Shown in pieces: positions 1 through 7,761 of a stretch of DNA of 25,034 bases. The notes under the pieces are model-generated. The model was not told the DNA's origin, did no database searches, and saw nothing but the letters and a program-made list of their open reading frames with translations. Numbering within the stretch: the stretch's first letter is position 1; each line of letters begins with the position of its first letter. The translations under genes were made by a program, and so were the position numbers. Source of the DNA: Candidatus Accumulibacter vicinus (GTDB lineage: Bacteria; Pseudomonadota; Gammaproteobacteria; Burkholderiales; Rhodocyclaceae); NCBI GenBank assembly GCA_002425405.1, contig DIME01000166.1, positions 1 through 25,034 of the forward strand. Direction: 5' to 3'.

Positions 1-731
1 TCGCGCCAGGCATTGCGAAAGAAGGGCGCGGCCGAATAGCAGACCACCGGCACCGTCAGGACCAGACTGGCCCAGCGCAACAATTGTTCGACCGCCGGCG
101 TCATCTCGCCGGTACTCGCGAAATAGACCGGCACGGCATACATCATCACCTGCATCATGCCGAAACCGGCGACGAACACCCGCCACAGCGCGCTGCGCCG
201 TTCCTGGCGCGCCAGTTCCTCGCTTCTCGCGGTATCGTAGGGATAAGCGCGATAGCCGATCGCCGAGATCGCCGCGAGAATGTCCGACAGCTTGATCCGC
301 CGCCCGTCCCAGCGCACCCGTGCACGCCGTGTCGCGTAATTGATATCGACTGCAGTCACCCCGGCGAGGCGGCAAAGCTGCTGCTCGTTGAGCCAGATGC
401 ACGCCGAACAGGTGATCCCCTCGAGAATCAGCGAGGCTTCGCGCTCGTTACCGTCAGGACCGTCGCCGAGAACCCGCACGAAGCTTTTCTGGAAATCGGC
501 GTGATCGTAGAATCGCAGGCCCTCGATGATCGCCGGCAGAGCTTCGTGTGGCGGATTCGGCAAGGCATCGCGATGACGGTAGTAGTCGGCTAGCCCGTTG
601 TCGACAATGGCCTGTGTCACCGCCTGGCATCCACCGCAGCACATGGCGCGCGGCTGCCCGTCGATGCTGACCGCAAGATCGACCGAAGTGGGTATGGGCT
701 GACCGCAATGGTAGCAATTGCTGACCTTCAT
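1..731 (-). CDS. ccoI: CcoI/FixI-type heavy-metal P-type ATPase, N-terminal part (cut by window edge)
   Basis: Reading the minus strand from the ATG at 731-729, the frame stays open to the left edge (about 243 codons visible). The start has a CxxC pair (C6, C9) followed by a C-C-G-G-C cluster (C31, C32, C35), the zinc-ribbon-like head typical of FixI/CcoI. A heavy-metal-associated domain follows with G-I-T-C-S-A-C (C108, C111). The first hydrophobic membrane segment begins near residue 170. Family knowledge: CcoI is an inner-membrane Cu+ ATPase needed to assemble the copper centre of cbb3-type cytochrome oxidase. The catalytic CPC, DKTGT and hinge motifs would lie beyond the left edge. It is divergent from ribF across a 74-bp gap, and an AAGG sits about 8 nt before the start. 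CopA-like exporters usually lack this Cys-rich head, so CcoI is preferred. Confidence 0.9.
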   Translation of the reverse strand, partial: MKVSNCYHCGQPIPTSVDLAVSIDGQPRAMCCGGCQAVTQAIVDNGLADYYRHRDALPNPPHEALPAIIEGLRFYDHADFQKSFVRVLGDGPDGNEREASLILEGITCSACIWLNEQQLCRLAGVTAVDINYATRRARVRWDGRRIKLSDILAAISAIGYRAYPYDTARSEELARQERRSALWRVFVAGFGMMQVMMYAVPVYFASTGEMTPAVEQLLRWASLVLTVPVVCYSAAPFFRNAWR

Positions 732-768
732 CGCCGACCTTAAACAAGGAAAAGAAGACGAAACTGGT

Positions 769-774
769 TATAAT
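769..774 (+). promoter_or_regulatory. -10 element for ribF operon
   Basis: A perfect TATAAT lies 31 nt before the ribF ATG in the 74-bp divergent gap between ccoI and ribF. No convincing -35 is visible at the usual spacing, so this rests on the -10 alone. No FNR-type TTGAT-N4-ATCAA site was seen in the gap, although cbb3 assembly genes are often under FNR/Anr control. The minus-strand reading of the same palindromic TTATAA could also serve ccoI. Confidence 0.45.
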
Positions 775-805
775 CGCATGTTTTGTCCGTCCTCACTCGC
801 TCCCG

Positions 806-1729
806 ATGCTCGTCTATCGCGGTTTTTCACAGACAGCGCCGAGTGCCACCGTTCTGACCGTTGGCAACTTCGACGGCGTGCACCTTGGCCATCGCGCCCT
901 GCTTGCTCGTCTGACGACGGCTGCTAGCAGCATCGGCCTACCGACGGCAGTGCTCACCTTCGAACCGCATCCGCGCGAATTCTTTGCACCTGAATCGGCG
1001 CCATCAAGGTTGTCCACACTGCGGGAAAAACTTGAATTGCTCGCCGATGACGGCGTCAACCTGGCCTACGTCTGCCACTTCAATGCCCGTTTCGCCGCCT
1101 TAAGCGCCAAAGAATTCATTGAACGGGTGCTGGTTGAGGCGCTGCGCGTCCGGCATCTGATCGTCGGCGACGATTTTCGCTTCGGCGCTGGGCGCGCCGG
1201 CGATTTTGCAACGCTGCGCGACGCCGGCGCCAGGCTCGGTTTTCAGGTCGAGGCCATGGAAAGCATCACGCTCGATGGCGAGCGCGCTTCGAGTTCGGCC
1301 GTTCGCGATGCCCTGCAGTCCGGGCGACTCGAACACGCAGCGCGTCTGCTCGGCCGTCCCTATTCGATCGACGGACGCGTCATGCGCGGCGATCAGATCG
1401 GACGACAACTCGGTTTTCACACTGCGAACATTCGCATCAAACACGAACGACCACCGCTGCAAGGGGTCTTTGCGGTCGAAGTCAAAGGCCTGCCAGGTGG
1501 CCCACACCGAGGCGCCGCCAACCTCGGCTACCGGCCGAGTGCCCAGCCAGTGGTACGGCCGCTGCTTGAAGTGCATCTGCTTGATTTCTGCGCCGACATC
1601 TATGGCGCCCATCTGAACGTTCGCTTCCTGCACAAGTTGCGGGATGAAATGAAATTTCCTGACTATGGCGCTCTCAAGGCGCAGATCGCCAGCGATGTTG
1701 CCGCCGTGAAACAGTACTTCCAGTTGTGA
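806..1729 (+). CDS. ribF: Bifunctional riboflavin kinase / FAD synthetase
   Basis: This 307-aa protein converts riboflavin to FMN and FMN to FAD in the cytoplasm. The N-terminal FMN adenylyltransferase half carries G-N-F-D-G-V-H-L-G-H (residues 20-29), F-E-P-H-P-R-E-F-F, V-G-D-D-F-R-F-G and the S-S-S-A-V-R motif. The C-terminal flavokinase half carries G-R-Q-L-G-F-H-T-A-N (ending at N208) and an L-L-E-V-H-L-L-D-F strand with the expected catalytic Glu. Length matches the family. The usual PTAN motif reads HTAN here (H205), with Thr and Asn retained. The ATG at 806 gives the expected short N-terminus before the nucleotide-binding motif. It is the first gene of the ribF-ileS-lspA-fkpB-ispH operon and ends 8 nt before ileS. 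Confidence 0.97.
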   Translation: MLVYRGFSQTAPSATVLTVGNFDGVHLGHRALLARLTTAASSIGLPTAVLTFEPHPREFFAPESAPSRLSTLREKLELLADDGVNLAYVCHFNARFAALSAKEFIERVLVEALRVRHLIVGDDFRFGAGRAGDFATLRDAGARLGFQVEAMESITLDGERASSSAVRDALQSGRLEHAARLLGRPYSIDGRVMRGDQIGRQLGFHTANIRIKHERPPLQGVFAVEVKGLPGGPHRGAANLGYRPSAQPVVRPLLEVHLLDFCADIYGAHLNVRFLHKLRDEMKFPDYGALKAQIASDVAAVKQYFQL

Positions 1730-1737
1730 GAACCACC

Positions 1738-4566
1738 ATGGCCGACTACAAGAAAACCCTCAATCTCACCGATACGCCCTTCCCGATGCGGGGCGACCTT
1801 GCCCGCCGCGAACCGCAGTGGGTTGCCGCCTGGCAACAGACCCGGCTCTACGAGCGCATCCGCGAGGCCTCGCAGGGGCGCCCGCGCTTCATCCTGCACG
1901 ACGGCCCCCCCTACGCCAACGGCGACATTCACATTGGCCATGCGGTCAACAAGATCCTCAAGGACATTATCGTCCGTGCCAGGACGCTGGCCGGTTTCGA
2001 CGCGCCCTATGTCCCGGGCTGGGACTGCCACGGCCTGCCAATCGAACACCAGATCGAAAAACTGCACGGCAAGCATGTCCCAGCCGACCGCGTACGCGAG
2101 CTGTGCAGGGCCTTCGCCAATGAACAGATCGAGCGCCAGAAGAAGGATTTCATCCGCCTGGGCATTCTCGGAGAATGGGACAAGCCCTATCTGACGATGA
2201 ACTTCAAGACCGAGGCCGACGAAATTCGCGCGCTCGGCCGGATTCTCGAAAAGGGCTATCTTTACCAGGGTCTCAAGCCGGTCAACTGGTGTCTCGATTG
2301 CGGTTCCGCACTGGCCGAAGCCGAGGTCGAATACGAAGACAAGACTTCGGCAGCGATCGACGTCGCCTTCGAAGTCCATCCGAATCATTCTGACAAGGTG
2401 GCCAGGGCTTTCGGCCTGACGCACCTGCGCGGGCCGGCGTTTGCGATGATCTGGACAACGACGCCATGGACGCTGCCGGCCAACGAGGCTGTCTGCGCGC
2501 ACCCGGAATTCGACTACCAGTTGATCGATACCCAAAAAGGTGCGCTGATCCTCGTGCGCGAACTCGCCGAGGCCTGCCTGCAGCGTTATGCGCTGACCGG
2601 CACGGTGATCGGCGCGGCGAAGGGCGTTGCGCTCGAGCAGGTGCTGCTCAAACACCCATTCCAGCCGCGCGACGTGGCCATCATCTGCGGCCTGCATGTC
2701 ACCGTCGAGGCCGGCACCGGCCTGGTACACACCGCACCGGCGCACGGCACCGACGACTACCTGATCGGCAAGGTCTACGGTCTGCCGGTCAACAATCCGG
2801 TCGGCGATGATGGACGCTTCGTTGCCGGCACGCCAGCGCTGACCGTCGGCGAACTGGCCGGCAAGACGGTCTGGGAGGCCAACCCGCTGGTCCTGCAGGA
2901 ACTCGCCAGCAACGGTCGCCTGCTCAAGTCCGAAAAAATCCAGCACAGCTACCCACATTGCTGGCGCCACAAGACTCCGATCATCTTCCGTGCCACAACC
3001 CAGTGGTTCATCGGCATGGAGCACCGCCCCAAATCGCCCGGCGCGACATCGACACCGCCTGGCGACGAGCAGCCGACACTACGCTGGTGCGCCGAGCGCG
3101 CGGTCGACGAAACGCGGTTCTTCCCGGCCTGGGGTCGTGCGCGCCTCGAAGCCATGATGCGCACGCGCCCCGACTGGTGCGTTTCACGGCAGCGCAACTG
3201 GGGGGTTCCCCTGCCCTTCTTCCTGCATCGCGAGACGGCGGCGCTGCATCCACGCACCGGCGAGCTCATCGAAGCCGTCGCGCAACGCGTCGAAAAAGCC
3301 GGTATCGAAGCCTGGTTCGCGCTCGACGCCAGCGAACTGCTCGGCGCCGAAGCCAGCGAGTATCGCAAGATGAGCGACACCCTCGACGTCTGGTTTGACT
3401 CCGGGTCGACGCACTCGAGCGTCCTGCGCGGCTCGCATCGCAGCCAACTGTCCTATCCGGCCGACCTCTATCTGGAAGGCTCGGATCAGCATCGCGGCTG
3501 GTTTCAGAGCTCGCTGCTGATCGGCTGCGCGATGGATGGCCGCGCACCATACAAGGCCTTGCTGACGCACGGCTTCGTTGTGGACGGCAAGGGCCTGAAG
3601 ATGTCGAAATCAAAAGGCAATGTAATCGCACCACAGAAGATTGCCGATACCCTCGGCGCCGAGATCCTTCGCCTGTGGGTTGCGGCCACCGACTACTCGG
3701 GCGAACTGTCGATCTCCGACGAGATTCTCAAGCGCGTCGTCGAAGCCTACCGCCGCATTCGCAATACACTGCGCTTTCTGCTCGCCAATACCTCGGACTT
3801 CGACGCCAGCCGCGACGGACTACCGATTGAGGAATGGCTGGAGATCGACCGCTACGCGCTGGCCATGACCAGGCAAATGCAGGCGCAATGCGAGGCCGAC
3901 TACGAACGCTTCGAGTTCCACCGTGTCGTGCAGTCGCTACAGACCTTCTGTTCCGAAGATCTCGGCGGCTTCTACCTCGACATCCTCAAGGACCGCCTAT
4001 ACACCACGGCCGCCGCTTCCCCGGCGCGCCGCTCGGCGCAGAGCGCACTGTGGCAGATCCTGCACAGCCTGACCAAGGCGATGGCACCGATTCTCTGCTT
4101 CACTGCCGAAGAGATCTGGCAACTGCAGACCGGCGACCGCGAACAGTCGGTGATGCTGCACACCTGGCAGGCGCTGCCGGCCCCGGCGTCTGAAGGCGAA
4201 CTGCTCGAAAAATGGTACAAAATCCGCAGTTATCGCGCCGAAGTCATGCGCGCCCTCGAGGAACTGCGCATCGCGGGCAGCATCGGCTCACCGTTGCAGG
4301 CCGAGGTGAGCCTCTACTGCGATGGCGAGAAGTACGAGATTCTCTCTTCGCTGGGGGACGATCTGCGCTTTGTCCTGATCTGCTCGCAGACCCAAGTGAT
4401 TCGCGACGCCAACGACCGGCTGCTCTGTGCGCCACTGACCCATGCCAAATGCGAGCGCTGCTGGCACCTGCGCCCGGATGTCGGGGTGCACCCCGATCAC
4501 CCTGGCCTCTGCGGTCGCTGCATCGAAAACCTGTACGGCGAGGGTGAGACCCGTGCCTTCGCGTAA
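1738..4566 (+). CDS. ileS: Isoleucyl-tRNA synthetase
   Basis: This class I aminoacyl-tRNA synthetase of 942 aa charges tRNA-Ile. It shows the HIGH motif (residues 65-68), the KMSKS loop (621-625), W-T-T-T-P-W-T-L-P-A-N in the editing (CP1) region, and a C-terminal zinc finger with Cys905, 908, 925 and 928. Length is normal for the bacterial type. The ATG at 1738 is preferred over an in-frame GTG at 1726 that overlaps the ribF stop, because the product then begins M-A-D-Y-K-K-T-L-N-L as expected. A Pro/Gly-rich stretch at about residues 428-448, before the F-F-P-A-W-G segment, looks some 20 residues longer than in the E. coli enzyme. It overlaps the start of lspA by 14 nt. Confidence 0.98.
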   Translation: MADYKKTLNLTDTPFPMRGDLARREPQWVAAWQQTRLYERIREASQGRPRFILHDGPPYANGDIHIGHAVNKILKDIIVRARTLAGFDAPYVPGWDCHGLPIEHQIEKLHGKHVPADRVRELCRAFANEQIERQKKDFIRLGILGEWDKPYLTMNFKTEADEIRALGRILEKGYLYQGLKPVNWCLDCGSALAEAEVEYEDKTSAAIDVAFEVHPNHSDKVARAFGLTHLRGPAFAMIWTTTPWTLPANEAVCAHPEFDYQLIDTQKGALILVRELAEACLQRYALTGTVIGAAKGVALEQVLLKHPFQPRDVAIICGLHVTVEAGTGLVHTAPAHGTDDYLIGKVYGLPVNNPVGDDGRFVAGTPALTVGELAGKTVWEANPLVLQELASNGRLLKSEKIQHSYPHCWRHKTPIIFRATTQWFIGMEHRPKSPGATSTPPGDEQPTLRWCAERAVDETRFFPAWGRARLEAMMRTRPDWCVSRQRNWGVPLPFFLHRETAALHPRTGELIEAVAQRVEKAGIEAWFALDASELLGAEASEYRKMSDTLDVWFDSGSTHSSVLRGSHRSQLSYPADLYLEGSDQHRGWFQSSLLIGCAMDGRAPYKALLTHGFVVDGKGLKMSKSKGNVIAPQKIADTLGAEILRLWVAATDYSGELSISDEILKRVVEAYRRIRNTLRFLLANTSDFDASRDGLPIEEWLEIDRYALAMTRQMQAQCEADYERFEFHRVVQSLQTFCSEDLGGFYLDILKDRLYTTAAASPARRSAQSALWQILHSLTKAMAPILCFTAEEIWQLQTGDREQSVMLHTWQALPAPASEGELLEKWYKIRSYRAEVMRALEELRIAGSIGSPLQAEVSLYCDGEKYEILSSLGDDLRFVLICSQTQVIRDANDRLLCAPLTHAKCERCWHLRPDVGVHPDHPGLCGRCIENLYGEGETRAFA

Positions 4567-5065
4567 TGTCGACCGCTGGCTGTGGCTGGCCGGCATCATC
4601 GTCGGTGCCGACCAGATCAGCAAGTGGCTGGTTCTCGCCTGGCTGCAACCTGGCGACTCGATCTACGTCGCACCTTTCTTCAACTGGGTACTGACCTTCA
4701 ACCCCGGCGCCGCCTTCAGTTTCCTGTCCGACGCCAGCGGTTGGCAGCGCTGGTTTTTCACGGTCCTGGCGCTGTGCATCTCGGTCTGGATCGTCAGCAT
4801 CCTGCCGCGCCACAGCGGTGAGTTCAGACTCTCGCTGGCCCTCACCCTGATCCTCGGCGGTGCGCTGGGCAACGTCATCGACCGCCTGCGCTTCGGCGCC
4901 GTGATCGACTTCATTCAATGGCACGCTGCGGGTTTCTACTGGCCAGCCTTCAACATCGCCGACTCGGCCATCTGTATCGGCGCGCTGCTGATGGCCTGGG
5001 ACCAGTTTGCCCGCAAACCGGACACGCCCGACCCCATGCAGACCAGCCACCGGGAGCCGTCTTGA
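4553..5065 (+). CDS. lspA: Prolipoprotein signal peptidase (signal peptidase II)
   Basis: LspA is the inner-membrane aspartyl protease that removes signal peptides from diacylglyceryl-modified prolipoproteins. The two catalytic motifs are present: G-N-V-I-D-R with Asp110 and F-N-I-A-D with Asp137. The protein is about 170 aa with four hydrophobic segments, and it also shows the N-P-G-A-A-F-S-F motif. The GTG at 4553 is chosen because it gives the usual family length and has a GAGG about 9 nt upstream. A GTG at 4544 and an ATG at 4442 are in frame, but the latter would be deep inside ileS. The gene overlaps the end of ileS by 14 nt and the fkpB start by 4 nt, so translational coupling is likely. 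Confidence 0.96.
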   Translation: MPSRNVDRWLWLAGIIVGADQISKWLVLAWLQPGDSIYVAPFFNWVLTFNPGAAFSFLSDASGWQRWFFTVLALCISVWIVSILPRHSGEFRLSLALTLILGGALGNVIDRLRFGAVIDFIQWHAAGFYWPAFNIADSAICIGALLMAWDQFARKPDTPDPMQTSHREPS

Positions 5066-5532
5066 TTGACACGCCGAATGCCAGCCTACCGCCTGCTGCC
5101 GTCGCCACGGTGAGGTCCGACAGCTTCCTGACGCTGCACTACCGCCTCTCTGCCGATGACGGCAGCGATTACGTCAGCACTTTCGACCTCTCGCCGGCCA
5201 CCCTCCAGATGGGCAGTGGCCAGCTTGCCGACTCGCTCGAAAACTGCCTGCTCGGCCTCGCCGCCGGCAAGCGTCACGTTTTCCATCTTGCCGGTCTGGA
5301 CGCCTTTGGACCCCACAACCCGCGCCTCGTCGAACGCATCGCCCGCAGTGCGCTGCCGCCGGGAATCGAACTGCGGGTCAACTCACTGATCGAGTTCAGC
5401 TCTCCGGACGGTGCGGCCAGCTTTGCCGGTTTTCTGCGCGAGCTGACCGACAGCAGCGCGCTCTTCGATTTCAACCATCCACTCGCCGGCAAACCGATCC
5501 GTTTCGAAGTCGAAGTCATCGCCATCATGTGA
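5062..5532 (+). CDS. fkpB: FKBP-type peptidyl-prolyl isomerase, FkpB/SlpA type
   Basis: This is a 156-aa SlyD-like FKBP, expected to speed proline cis/trans isomerisation and act as a cytoplasmic chaperone. The sequence carries the SlpA pattern: an N-terminal FKBP strand, S-T-F-D-L-S-P then M-G-S-G-Q-L, L-E-N-C-L-L-G-L-A-A-G-K, D-A-F-G-P, an inserted flap, and the closing strand N-H-P-L-A-G-K-P-I-R-F-E-V-E-V. Starting at TTG 5062 gives family length, a GGGAG Shine-Dalgarno 5 nt upstream and a 4-nt overlap with the lspA stop. Longer in-frame starts would run back into lspA. The position between lspA and ispH matches the order seen in E. coli. Confidence 0.93.
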   Translation: MIDTPNASLPPAAVATVRSDSFLTLHYRLSADDGSDYVSTFDLSPATLQMGSGQLADSLENCLLGLAAGKRHVFHLAGLDAFGPHNPRLVERIARSALPPGIELRVNSLIEFSSPDGAASFAGFLRELTDSSALFDFNHPLAGKPIRFEVEVIAIM

Positions 5533-5540
5533 GGCCCCGC

Positions 5541-6461
5541 ATGCAGGTCATTCTTGCCAATCCACGTGGTTTCTGCGCTGGTGTCGAGCGCGCCATCGCC
5601 ATCGTCGAACGTGCCATCGAAACCCTCGGCGCACCGATCTACGTCCGCCATGAAGTGGTGCATAACCAGTTCGTCTGTGACGATCTGCGTGCCAAGGGCG
5701 CCATCTTCATCGACGAACTGGCTCAGGCACCAGCCGGCAGTACGGTCATATTCAGTGCCCACGGGGTCTCGAAGGCAGTCCGTGAAGAGGCCGCAGCGCT
5801 CGGCCTCAAGGTCTTCGATGCCACCTGTCCACTGGTCACCAAGGTGCATGTCGAAGTCGCCAAGATGCGCAAGGAGGGTCGCGAGATCGTGATGATCGGC
5901 CACAAGGGGCATCCTGAAGTCGAGGGAACCATGGGACAAAGCCCTGATGGCATGTATCTCGTCGAGACTGTCGCCGACGCACACCAGTTGCAGGTCAGCG
6001 CGCCGGCCCGCCTGGCGTACGTCACGCAGACCACCTTGTCGGTCGACGACGCCGCCCAGGTAGTGGCGGCCTTGAAGGCACGCTTTCCCGAGATCATCGG
6101 CCCGAAGAAGGACGACATCTGCTACGCCACGCAGAATCGGCAGGATTCGGTCAAGCAGCTAGCCAGGACCACCGAAGTCATACTCGTCGTGGGCAGTCAG
6201 TCGAGTTCCAATTCCAACCGCCTGCGTGAAGTCGCCGAACTGATTGGCAGCCGCGCTTATCTCATCGATCAGGCCGAGCAGATCGACCCGACCTGGCTCG
6301 CTGGCGCCAGCCGGGTGGGCGTCACCGCCGGCGCTTCTGCCCCGGAAGTGCTGGTCCAGGAGGTCGTCGATCGCCTGTCGGGTGGCGACCCGGCCAGGAT
6401 AGGCCAACTCGACGGCGCTGAAGAAAACGTCACCTTCGCCCTGCCGCGCGAACTTCAGTAG
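5541..6461 (+). CDS. ispH: 4-hydroxy-3-methylbut-2-enyl diphosphate reductase
   Basis: IspH (LytB) is the last enzyme of the MEP isoprenoid pathway. It reduces HMBPP to IPP and DMAPP with a [4Fe-4S] cluster. All three cluster cysteines are visible: Cys12 in G-F-C-A-G-V, Cys96 in D-A-T-C-P-L-V and Cys194 in D-I-C-Y-A-T-Q-N-R-Q. The G-H-K-G-H-P-E-V-E-G-T motif is also present. At 306 aa it is the usual length. The ATG at 5541 has GAGG 6 nt upstream and lies 8 nt after the fkpB stop; an upstream GTG at 5529 overlaps that stop and is less likely. It is the last gene of the operon and is followed by a strong hairpin. Confidence 0.98.
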   Translation: MQVILANPRGFCAGVERAIAIVERAIETLGAPIYVRHEVVHNQFVCDDLRAKGAIFIDELAQAPAGSTVIFSAHGVSKAVREEAAALGLKVFDATCPLVTKVHVEVAKMRKEGREIVMIGHKGHPEVEGTMGQSPDGMYLVETVADAHQLQVSAPARLAYVTQTTLSVDDAAQVVAALKARFPEIIGPKKDDICYATQNRQDSVKQLARTTEVILVVGSQSSSNSNRLREVAELIGSRAYLIDQAEQIDPTWLAGASRVGVTAGASAPEVLVQEVVDRLSGGDPARIGQLDGAEENVTFALPRELQ

Positions 6462-6471
6462 TCGTCACCCC

Positions 6472-6499
6472 GGGCGAACCACCACCCGGTGGTTTGCCC
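6472..6499 (+). terminator. 12-bp hairpin after ispH (terminator-like, no U-tract)
   Basis: The arms 6472-6483 and 6488-6499 pair over 12 positions, including one G-U, around the 4-nt loop ACCC. The hairpin lies 10 nt after the ispH stop and is GC-rich. No T-run follows, so it may act as a Rho-linked or mRNA-stabilising 3' end rather than a classic intrinsic terminator. Confidence 0.55.
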
Positions 6500-6554
6500 A
6501 TTCGCATGGTGGCTGCCGATTCGCTGGCCGTCGAACACGATCTCGGAAAGTGCC

Positions 6555-6570
6555 TGGCTTGACCATTGCC
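6555..6570 (+). promoter_or_regulatory. Possible sigma-54 promoter ahead of the pilin operon
   Basis: TGGCTTGACCATTGCC matches the RpoN consensus TGGCAYR-N4-TTGCW at the invariant GG (6556-6557) and GC (6568-6569), with the required 10-nt spacing and complete TGGC and TTGC blocks. It would start transcription near 6581, leaving a leader of about 160 nt before the pilE-like ATG. Family knowledge: major pilin genes are often RpoN-dependent; minor pilin operons less clearly so. No enhancer site was identified. Confidence 0.4.
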
Positions 6571-6645
6571 AGCCCTTCGATCTCACCCGAACGGATACAC
6601 CCCGCACCACTCGTCTCCCGCAAGCTGCCGTATATCGTGCCGGGC

Positions 6646-6673
6646 TTGCTCGCAACCGCCTCTCGACTATCAT
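6646..6673 (+). promoter_or_regulatory. Possible sigma-70 promoter ahead of the pilE-like gene
   Basis: A TTGCTC at 6646-6651 and TATCAT at 6668-6673 are separated by 16 nt. The -10 matches 5 of 6 positions and the -35 matches 3 of 6. The start of transcription would be near 6680, about 60 nt before the pilE-like gene. It is an alternative to the sigma-54-like site. The rest of 6500-6742 shows no gene. Confidence 0.3.
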
Positions 6674-6742
6674 GAGCTGTGTTCTGTGCCTTGCCCGACC
6701 CGCTTGAGGCCATGATGCCCAACACTTCACCTCCCAGGCGAA

Positions 6743-7207
6743 ATGATGATGAATCATCAAAGAGAACCACAGAGTTCCGGCTTTACGCTGATTGAATTAA
6801 TGATGGTTGTGGCGATCATCAGCATTTTGCTGGCGATTGCCGTGCCGGCTTACAATGAGTATGTCAATCGAGCCCACCGTGCCGCCGCCCAGCAATTCTT
6901 GATGGATGTTGCGCAGCGTCAGGAGCAATATCTGCTTGACAATCGGCAGTATGCAACAGCGCTGGGTGTCGGAGCTGGGGGACTGGGCATGAGCACTCCG
7001 GCAGACGTCGCCGCAGACTACGCTGACCCGGATTTTACGGGCGTGAATAACGCGGCCACGCCTCCTGCCTTCCTGCTGTTCATGGCCCCGAAGGTTGGCG
7101 CCAGAATGGTGGGTGACGGGAATCTGGTGATCAACAACAGAACCCTGAAGTGGCGAGACACCGATGGAGATAATGTCTACACGGCAGGCACGGACAAACC
7201 ATGGTAA
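6743..7207 (+). CDS. pilE: PilE-like type IV (pseudo)pilin
   Basis: This 154-aa class III signal protein has a prepilin peptidase site at G13/F14 in S-S-G-F-T-L-I-E-L-M, with the conserved Glu at mature position 5 (E18). A hydrophobic helix of about 20 residues follows, then the N-Y/Y-N-E-Y-V-type alpha spine. It should be cut and N-methylated by PilD and join the minor pilin complex. Three consecutive in-frame ATGs (6743, 6746, 6749) could be the start. The mature domain has no cysteine, so the C-terminal disulfide loop common in PilE proteins is missing; instead the tail has an acidic D-T-D-G-D-N segment that could bind Ca2+. It heads the pilin operon and its stop overlaps the fimT start. 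It could also be called a minor pilin without a specific name. Confidence 0.88.
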   Translation: MMMNHQREPQSSGFTLIELMMVVAIISILLAIAVPAYNEYVNRAHRAAAQQFLMDVAQRQEQYLLDNRQYATALGVGAGGLGMSTPADVAADYADPDFTGVNNAATPPAFLLFMAPKVGARMVGDGNLVINNRTLKWRDTDGDNVYTAGTDKPW

Positions 7208-7752
7208 TGGCCAGCAGACCAAATCACGGCTTCAGCCTGATTGAACTGATCGTCGTCATTGTCATCCTCGGTATTCTGATGAGCATGGCCACACTCCCCT
7301 TTCAGGAAATGATCGCCAATCAACGCCTCAGGACAGTGACCTCGGACCTCACGGCTGACCTGGCTCTGGCGCGCATCGAAGCGATCAAGCGCGGCACCCG
7401 CGTCGGCATCACGCGTACCACGACCCAGTGGATTGGTGGCTGGCAGGTCTTTGACGATGCCGACCGCGACGGGGTGTGGGATGCCGGTGAAAGTGTCCTC
7501 GTCTCCCGACCGGCCCTCGACAATACCGTCAGAATCTGCAGCGTTGGTACGAATGTCGACAATTCGATCGACGTTCTGAGCTTTGGGGGAGACGGCCGGG
7601 TGCGCACCTATAACGCCGGCGCCGAAAGAACGGGGATTCGGGGGATTACGGTCAGTTCCACGCTCACTTCCCCGAGCGTACCGGCACGCCTGCTGGAGTT
7701 CAGCCCGACAGGTCGCATCACGACCGTCAGCGGCGTTGCCGGTTGCCCTTGA
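7201..7752 (+). CDS. fimT: FimT/FimU-type (GspH family) minor pseudopilin
   Basis: The 183-aa product has a short leader ending in N-H-G10, then F-S-L-I-E-L-I-V-V with Glu5, followed by the hydrophobic helix and a GspH/FimT-type beta domain. The segment L-A-L-A-R-I-E-A-I-K-R-G and the later V-F-D-D-A-D-R-D-G-V-W-D are typical of the family. Two cysteines sit toward the C-terminus, the last in the final C-P. Starts at ATG 7201 or 7207 are both possible; 7201 overlaps the pilE-like stop by 7 nt. Family knowledge: FimT/FimU is part of the tip complex that primes pilus assembly. The following pilV lies 9 nt downstream. Confidence 0.9.
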   Translation: MVMASRPNHGFSLIELIVVIVILGILMSMATLPFQEMIANQRLRTVTSDLTADLALARIEAIKRGTRVGITRTTTQWIGGWQVFDDADRDGVWDAGESVLVSRPALDNTVRICSVGTNVDNSIDVLSFGGDGRVRTYNAGAERTGIRGITVSSTLTSPSVPARLLEFSPTGRITTVSGVAGCP

Positions 7753-7761
7753 GGAGACGCC

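Noticed and set aside
84..593. Plus-strand ORF of 169 codons at the left edge
   Set aside because: It is antisense to the CcoI head, which has clear CxxC and GITCSAC motifs. No family resemblance.
1663..3024. Minus-strand ORF of 453 codons
   Set aside because: It is antisense to ribF and ileS, which have full motifs and normal length. No recognisable domain and no ribosome site.
6455..6760. Minus-strand ORFs of about 101 codons between ispH and the pilE-like gene
   Set aside because: The ends coincide with the hairpin at 6472-6499, no ribosome site is seen, and the predicted protein matches no family I know. Chance frames in GC-rich DNA are the simpler explanation.
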